NCBI GenBank assembly: GCA_027924585.1
Contig: BSBM01000036.1
Span: forward strand, 7,557,001 to 7,621,000
Reading direction: 5' to 3'
Length of the DNA: 64,000 nt
DNA from: Larix kaempferi
Lineage: Eukaryota; Streptophyta; Pinopsida; Pinales; Pinaceae
How positions within the stretch are numbered: the stretch's first letter is position 1; each line of letters begins with the position of its first letter. Both the position numbers and the translations under genes were made by a program. Of the stretch, positions 58,360 through 64,000 are shown piece after piece. The notes beneath the pieces are model-generated. The model was not told where the DNA came from, did no database searches, and was given only the letters and a program-made list of their open reading frames with translations.

Positions 58360-60523
58360 TGTCATGTCCCCAAATTTTGCTATGGCCCATGGGGTAATTT
58401 TGGCCTAAGTCACCTAGGCAATAATTATTTAAATTAATGAGCAAGTATGGAAACTACCTTATGGAAGATGTCTAAGGTTGTATTTGGGAATTAAAGGGAC
58501 AAGGTGGGACCCCCATGTAGTTATTAACCCCATGACTAAGTATAAGTGATTAATTAATTGAGAAATTAATTAATTGGGAAAATTTTGAGGCATTACACCA
58601 TATTAATTAATTAATTACTAGGTAATTAATTAATGGCTAAGTTAAATTATTTATGAGTTGTATTATTCATAGTTAAATGGTTATTGCTAATAAATGTGCC
58701 AAGTGGTTGTTGACTTGGCTAGGAAATTCGAATTGGTCAAGTAGGCTAAACTTGCCTAAGTGGTAAAATCTCAAAATAGCAAGAAAATCTAATGGAGACA
58801 AGTTGGCAAGGTAAACCAAGAAGGAAACTAACAAAAGATGGCAAAAGCAGAAAAGTGGAAAGTAAATAAAGTGGAAAAAAAAAAAAGCTATAAGTAAAGA
58901 TTTAGCAACATCCAGAAAGCTAACTAAGGCGCAGTTGCTAATCTTGGTGAAGAGAGACAAAAGTTGGCAAGTTTTTCTAAGACAAAACTTGCTAATTATT
59001 CCAAGAAGGATCCTACATGACTTGGAGTAGGATGGGAAAGTGGGTAACCTACTCTCACAAGTCACCAAAGCTAAGTAACTTACTCAGCAGGTCATCATGA
59101 AGTTTATAAAAGAAGCCAACCAACTCCAATGAACAAATTTTGTCATTTTTCAATTTTGGTTTAAGAGCTTCGAGCCTCTCTAGTTGAGTGATGTGCCTCA
59201 ACAAGTTTGCATGGGTGATGTACCCCAAGACTTTGTGAGCTATCTAAGAGTGTTATGCAGGTCCAGAATATGTTATTGCAGCCAATAACATTCATATCAG
59301 TCCAGCCATGAATATTTATAGTCAGCTTGAAGAGGAGTACAATTCTACAGTGGATTAGCAGCTAGATTTGAAGGAAAATAACTAGAAGGAGGAGCTAGTT
59401 CTAGGGAGTTGCACCTAGGATATCCATGAATCTCACTATTTCATGATTTGAAGAACATCATAGATTTATATGATCAGAGATATGCTTCATATATGATCCT
59501 CACTCTCTTCTTACATTCTTCTCCCATTCACATCTAAATCTAGAGGAGCTTTCCCTGAAGGAGAGGGTTGGCTCAGTGAGTAAGCCCCAATCAAGTCCAG
59601 AAGTTTAGTATGAAGCCAATGATAGTCATATGACCTGTAGGTGACCTTATCATAACTCCGGAGCAGATCCACAGTAATATTCTAATTCTTCTCTTCATTC
59701 TCCATCAAATGTAATGAAAATCTAGCCTGTGAGGCATGTACTTTGGAAGGCAATATAATAATGAGAAAGAGAGTGTTATGAATCTATATTTTGACTTATA
59801 TGTGTTGAATATCATCTATCATATCTTTTTTTAATATCATAACATATTATATGAAGTTTTGGAGTAGTTTGATGAATGACAATGCAAGACTAACTACTTG
59901 GGTGTGTTTTCTAGGCTAGTTTCACTGATTTCTTTGTAAAATGCAATTTGTGCATCCATTTGATCTCCCGTCTTTTGAATTATATTAATAACATGATATA
60001 TTAACCATATCAGTCCACAAAACCATAATTTGAATGATTTTAGTCTCTTTTTGTAAAGATAAGAAAATTACTAGCTCAGCAATCCCGAGAGAGCCCATAA
60101 ACCCCAATTCTTCCCATATTTTCACAAGTCTAAAAAATTACCTTACTGAACTTATCCAGATGATATGTGACTGATATAAAATCTTTTATTAACTCCCAAT
60201 GACCCTACCATGCCCTGTATGCATATGTCAGACACCCAAGAAGCCTTGAAGTAGGCATAGGCTTGTTCTATGCTGAAAAGTGAATAGTGTTGGTACGTTG
60301 TGCGTAAGGCAATATGATTTGACCTCCATGACCTGATGCTGCACCTAATCCCATGTATTTTCCAGAATTAAACTTTCATCCCACTATCCTCATTCTTTAG
60401 CCCAATACACCTCACTTACTCCTTGCACGATTCGAATAAATTGGCAGAAAATTTGTCTAGTAGAGTTTAAAGAAAATTGGAGTTGAGTTAATATTCTGGT
60501 TAAATTGTTCCAAGGATATTACA
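58360..60523 (+). repeat. E7 3' LTR
   Basis: TGTCATGTCCCC...GATATTACA, 2164 bp, followed by GAGTT. Confidence 0.92.
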
Positions 60524-60629
60524 GAGTTCCTCTGTGCTAGGCCACACACATACACACCTCTTCAACACTCCAAAGAGCATTCCCAAAGAAAACAATCTAA
60601 TGGTTTATTGGCAAGAAAGGAATGAATAA

Positions 60630-61170
60630 TGTTGGAAATGCATATTTCCAAATATAGGGGTTTCAATTGAGGACCTGGGAATAGGGTTTATGGTTTCAAT
60701 ATGTAAAAGAGTTGTTAGGATATTTAGACACTTAGGAGTTAGTTAAGATCAACTTCTGTAATATATCCATTAGGGATAGTGTGTTTCTTTAGTATGCATT
60801 AGTATGCATTTGTAAATACTTAATTCGACGGTCACGATATGTTTCCGACATAGAATGATCCGACGGCTCAACTTCTCTTAGATCAAACCTAACCTTGATC
60901 CGTGGCTTAACACCCGATTGGTCCATGATCTCTATTTAAAGAGCATGGAGGGTCATTTTTTAGTTGATCGATTATGAGAAGCTCATTTGTAACTTTCTTT
61001 CTTTGCATAATAAATTGTCCCGTAGAAGCTATTTGGTCGGGGCCGTGGAGTGTTTCCCTCAAGAGGGTTTAAACCACGTCAAAACATCGATGTGTTGATC
61101 TGTGATCTATTTGTGTGAAGTGGTTTATCTTGGTGTTCGGTCCTTTGGTAGTACCCTGTGTACCCGAACA
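60630..61170 (+). repeat. E8 5' LTR
   Basis: 541 bp from TGTTGGAAATGC to ACCCGAACA; the primer site abuts it directly. A TATA-like CTATTTAAAG is near 60932. The right boundary is firm, the left one inferred from the TGTTGG start typical of copia LTRs. Confidence 0.82.
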
Positions 61171-61182
61171 TGGTATCAGAGC
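61171..61182 (+). other. E8 primer-binding site (tRNA-iMet)
   Basis: TGGTATCAGAGC, perfect, no gap from the LTR. Confidence 0.93.
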
Positions 61183-62290
61183 TTTTATGAAGTGCCGCTT
61201 CCGGTTATGATCTAGATCTTGAACTGTTGTTGCTGAAACTCGAAAGGGTTTCTAGTTCTGGTATTTCTGTGCATTTATGGGGTGTGGGAGGTGTTCCATT
61301 GCGTCCGGAGCATCGTTTCCATTGGGAAATAGTTTTCGTTTGATCGAAAACGGTTCCCGGTTGCTCCAGAAACACGTATTTCATCAGATCTGAAGGTATA
61401 ATGTTACAGTGACGCATTTTTTTATTTCATTTTTTGAAAAGAAAAAAATCTCATATTTCATTTTTTTTTACTGTTAGATTTTTTTGGTTTGGATTGTTGC
61501 TTTCCCGTCTGCGTATGCTCTTTGCCGTGCACCTTGAGCGATCTCGTCTGCGTATGCTCTTTGCCGTGCACCTTGCGCGATCTCGGCAAATCAGAAACAG
61601 AGAGAAAACGTCTACTTTCCGGGCAAGCTAACAAGATCTAACTCCACAAGTGTGGAAAAGTTTTTTTTTGGTTCGATTTGTGCTATGTTTTGCAGGAAAA
61701 AGGGAAAGCACGCAAACCGAGCAAGAAGAGTAAAAAAAAAAAGCCCCCTTCCTCATTCCCATATTTTACATACCTTTTAATCTAGCTCACTTGGTTCAAA
61801 GTTGCTTTATTCCTTAATAGGTCTTGAGTTCAAGTCTTAGGAAGTTGCTTTTAAAAAGAAAAGTGCATGCAATTTCTATTTTCAAGTTACTTTATTGTAA
61901 AAGTGCATCTCACTTAATAATAATAAAAAATAATAATAATAAAAATACAAGTGAGTCACTTAAGTTTTTTTTTATTGTTGCACTATTTAAAAGTAATATC
62001 ATTGTAAAAGTGAAATCACTTATTTTACAAAAGTGGTTCACTTAAAGCAACTTTCTTGTAAAGTGATTGTCAAAAGGTCCATATTGGGAAGAGGGGGGTT
62101 CTTTTTTTTGCTGGACATTCTCTAGCTGCCACGTCACTATTGGGGACATCTTCAACAGTTTCTTTGTTCAAGCATAACTTCATCATATAGAGTCAGTTTT
62201 CAGTGCCATTTTTTTTTAAACCGCCTATTTTTTTGAGCTCTTCACATCCAGACTATTGGTTTCTGCTTTTACAGCCATTAATTTACAAAT
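61183..62290 (+). other. E8 leader with 39-bp duplication and a SINE-like head
   Basis: Unusually long (1.1 kb) leader. 61506-61583 is a tandem duplication of a 39-bp unit beginning CGTCTGCGTATGCTCTTTGC. 61783-61836 has an A box (TAGCTCACTTGG) and B-box-like GAGTTCAAGTC 43 bp apart, as in a tRNA-derived SINE, followed by an AATAAT-rich tail to about 61950. No target duplication recognised. Confidence 0.6.
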
Positions 62291-64000
62291 ATGGCCGCCC
62301 ATTGTGATATTCTACTTAACAATTCCAACTATTTCTCATGGAAATCTCGTATGGAGGATGTTCTACGAAGTAGGGGACTTTTCAGAATTACCACAGGGAA
62401 AGAAAAAGAACCCACTGATGATGATAACAAAATAAAATGGGCAAATAGATGTGATGAAGCTCGTGGATTGATTAGGATGTTAATCTCTACTGATTTGCGA
62501 TTCCACATATCTGGAATTGATGAACCTAATACTGCTTGGGACAAGTTGGAAACTGTGTTTGGTAAACACAATCAAATTCGAGGCCACCAACTCGAAAATG
62601 AGTTGATTTCTTTAAATCCAAGTGACTTTTCATGCATTCAAGATTATTTATCTAAGTACAAAACTCTTAAACTCTTATGTGCAGAATGTAAGATTGAGAG
62701 GGAAGACAAACAGTGCATTTATCATATTCTTTCCAAACTTGGACCTGCAAATTCTGTTTTTGTATCTACATTTTACTCCATGAAAGCATCCTTGAATGCA
62801 GCTAGCTATCAAGAGCCTAGTCTTGAATCCTTTTGTGATTCCCTGATTAGAGAACAAGATAAACTCATTCATCTTGGAATAATCAACAATGCAGATACAT
62901 CTGGGAAAGCCTTATTGTCCCAACAGAAAGAAAAGTCCAAGCCTCCCAAGAAACAAAATTTTTGCAATAATAAGTCAAACAAGGGTCCAAAACCCACTCA
63001 GTCAGCTCCTTCTTTAAAAAATGAAAAAGGATCCAAGCCAAAAGGCAAGAAGACTGAGCGTCATTGCAACTATTGTGGGAAAGATAATCATGATGAATCT
63101 AAGTGTTTCAAGAAGATGGCAGCCTTGGAAGCAACAATGAAGAAGCACCACATCAGCCTAGATTCGCCTTCAGAATCTGCCTCTCATGGACATGCACTTT
63201 GTGCTTCTGGTTATTCTTATAATGCATCTTCTTCTTCTACTTCAAATGAATGGCTCATTGATTCTAGAGCATCTTATCATATGGCTAAGGATCAAGCCAT
63301 CTTTTCTACTATGCATGAATGTAACACCAAACAAATATTTGTTGGTGATGATAGATCTCTAAGTGTTGTAGGAGATGGAACAGTTCCAATAGATAATGGT
63401 CATTTTAGCGATGTACTATGTGTTCCAAGAATTTCCTGCAATTTGTTATCAGTCTATCAGATCACTCATTCTGGTGAAGGTAAAACTGTGACCTTTACAC
63501 CTCACCAAGTTGTAATCAAGGATTTTAAAGATCCTCAACAGGTTCTAGCTACCGGAATTGTTGATGATATTACCAGGTTGTACAAGTTTAACAACTTTGG
63601 GTCATCACCTTTCCCTTCAGTTTTTGTTGCTCATAGTGATAACTTGAGCAAAATTTGGCATGAGTGATTTGGTCACTTAAATTATCACTCATTGCAACAA
63701 CTATGTAAAGAAAATATGGTGACAGGTCTTCCGATGGTATCTTGCAGAGATGGTGTTTGTTCTGGTTGTGTACTTGGAAAACATCATCGGGACAGTTTTG
63801 ACAAACGTGCCTCTTGGCACGCCTCGGTTCCCTTGGAGCTTGTGCATAGTGACTTGTGTGGTCCTCTTCCATCTGCTTCCTTTTCTGGTTTCAAGTATTT
63901 CTTAACTTTCATTGATGATTACACCAGACGCACTTGGGTTTATTTCCTAAAACTTAAGAGCGAAGTATTTAACATGTTCTTGGCCTACAAGGCCCTTGTT
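62291..64000 (+). pseudogene. E8 copia gag-pol (gag, protease, start of integrase)
   Basis: ATG at 62291. Copia-type Gag: YFSWKSRMEDVLRSRGLF near residue 14, capsid to about 190, CCHC knuckle CNYCGKDNHDESKC near 259. The protease near 320 has WLIDSRASYHM, with Arg in place of the active-site Gly. GAG-pre-integrase domain: a TGA at 63665-63667 interrupts HE.FGHLNYHSLQQL, where Arg (CGA) is usual. The same frame continues with CSGCVLGKHHR (zinc Cys pair), LVHSDLCGPLP (first catalytic Asp) and FKYFLTFIDDYTRRTWVYFL (second Asp region) to the window edge. Two lesions make this copy defective. Confidence 0.88.

Larger units (their letters stand above)
53181..60523 (+). mobile_element. E7: non-autonomous LTR retrotransposon with one novel ORF
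   Basis: LTRs 53181-55367 (2187 bp) and 58360-60523 (2164 bp), flanked by GAGTT (53176-53180 and 60524-60528). A perfect iMet primer site lies at 55369-55380 and a purine-rich AATGGAGGAC tract just before the right LTR. The internal region of 2992 bp lacks protease, RT and integrase, and holds only the broken ORF at 55434-58088. LTR pairs differ by several percent. Confidence 0.92.
60630..64000 (+). mobile_element. E8: Ty1/copia retrotransposon (5' part, runs off the window)
   Basis: 5' LTR, primer site, leader and gag-pol up to the integrase core. The 3' half and right LTR lie beyond 64000, so a target duplication cannot be checked. The order gag-protease-integrase identifies copia rather than Ty3. 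Confidence 0.9.

Overview
This window is eukaryotic and looks like heterochromatic, repeat-filled DNA of a large-genome plant. A gymnosperm is my best guess, from the size and depth of the nesting and the diverged plant Ty3 and Ty1 families; nothing in the sequence fixes the species. I find no ordinary single-copy host gene, rRNA or functional tRNA gene. Almost everything is LTR retrotransposon, nested up to four levels deep, plus three tRNA-derived SINE-like sequences.

Layout. (1) E1, an old Ty3 chromovirus of the Tekay/Del type, spans 59-49356 (+) with target duplication ATGTA. Its gag remnant is at 6500-7462, its pol remnant at 45094-47900, and everything between was inserted later. (2) E2, a gag-only element related to the Tat clade, lies at 7463-45093 (-) inside E1. 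Its gag is split by a solo LTR (41390-43416, TSD GAAGG) and by E3. (3) E3, a Tat-clade Ty3 element, is at 10146-40946 (+) with 748-bp LTRs and TSD TTATG. (4) Inside E3 sit E4 (19591-23861, -, 385-bp LTRs, TSD CACAG), an internally deleted Ty3 element, and E6 (24084-37114, -), a nearly complete sister copy of E3 that lacks its 3' end and is flanked by a perfect 143-bp duplication. (5) 49357-53180 is gene-free, with a SINE and an E2-like remnant. (6) E7 (53181-60523, +, TSD GAGTT) is a non-autonomous LTR element whose only coding content is one broken reading frame of about 885 codons with no recognised domain. (7) E8 (60630 to the window end, +) is a Ty1/copia element that continues past the edge.

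The most interesting system is shared by E3 and E6. Both carry gag-pro-RT-RNaseH-integrase (partly deleted in E3), then a separate additional RNase H (aRNH) reading frame that starts directly after an acceptor-like splice site, then a short convergent spacer full of GCACGTGGATGC motifs. Last comes a gene on the opposite strand with its own TATA box, an untranslated first exon, an intron of about 415 bp and a second coding intron of about 100 bp. It encodes a protein of about 400-450 residues with a plant-mobile-domain-like (PMD) segment. Exon-intron structure, splice phase and promoter match in the two copies. The E6 copy is fully open (448 aa); the E3 copy has nonsense codons, frameshifts and the E4 insertion. 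So this retrotransposon family carries an autonomous-looking, intron-containing antisense gene.

How the parts would work together (inference): the sense transcript would supply Gag, protease, RT and integrase, with aRNH perhaps made from a spliced RNA. The native RNase H lacks its first catalytic Asp, as expected where aRNH has taken over. The antisense gene would be transcribed separately toward the sense genes. Most in-frame stops in the window are one C-to-T change away from CAG, CAA or CGA, which fits decay by cytosine deamination in silenced DNA.
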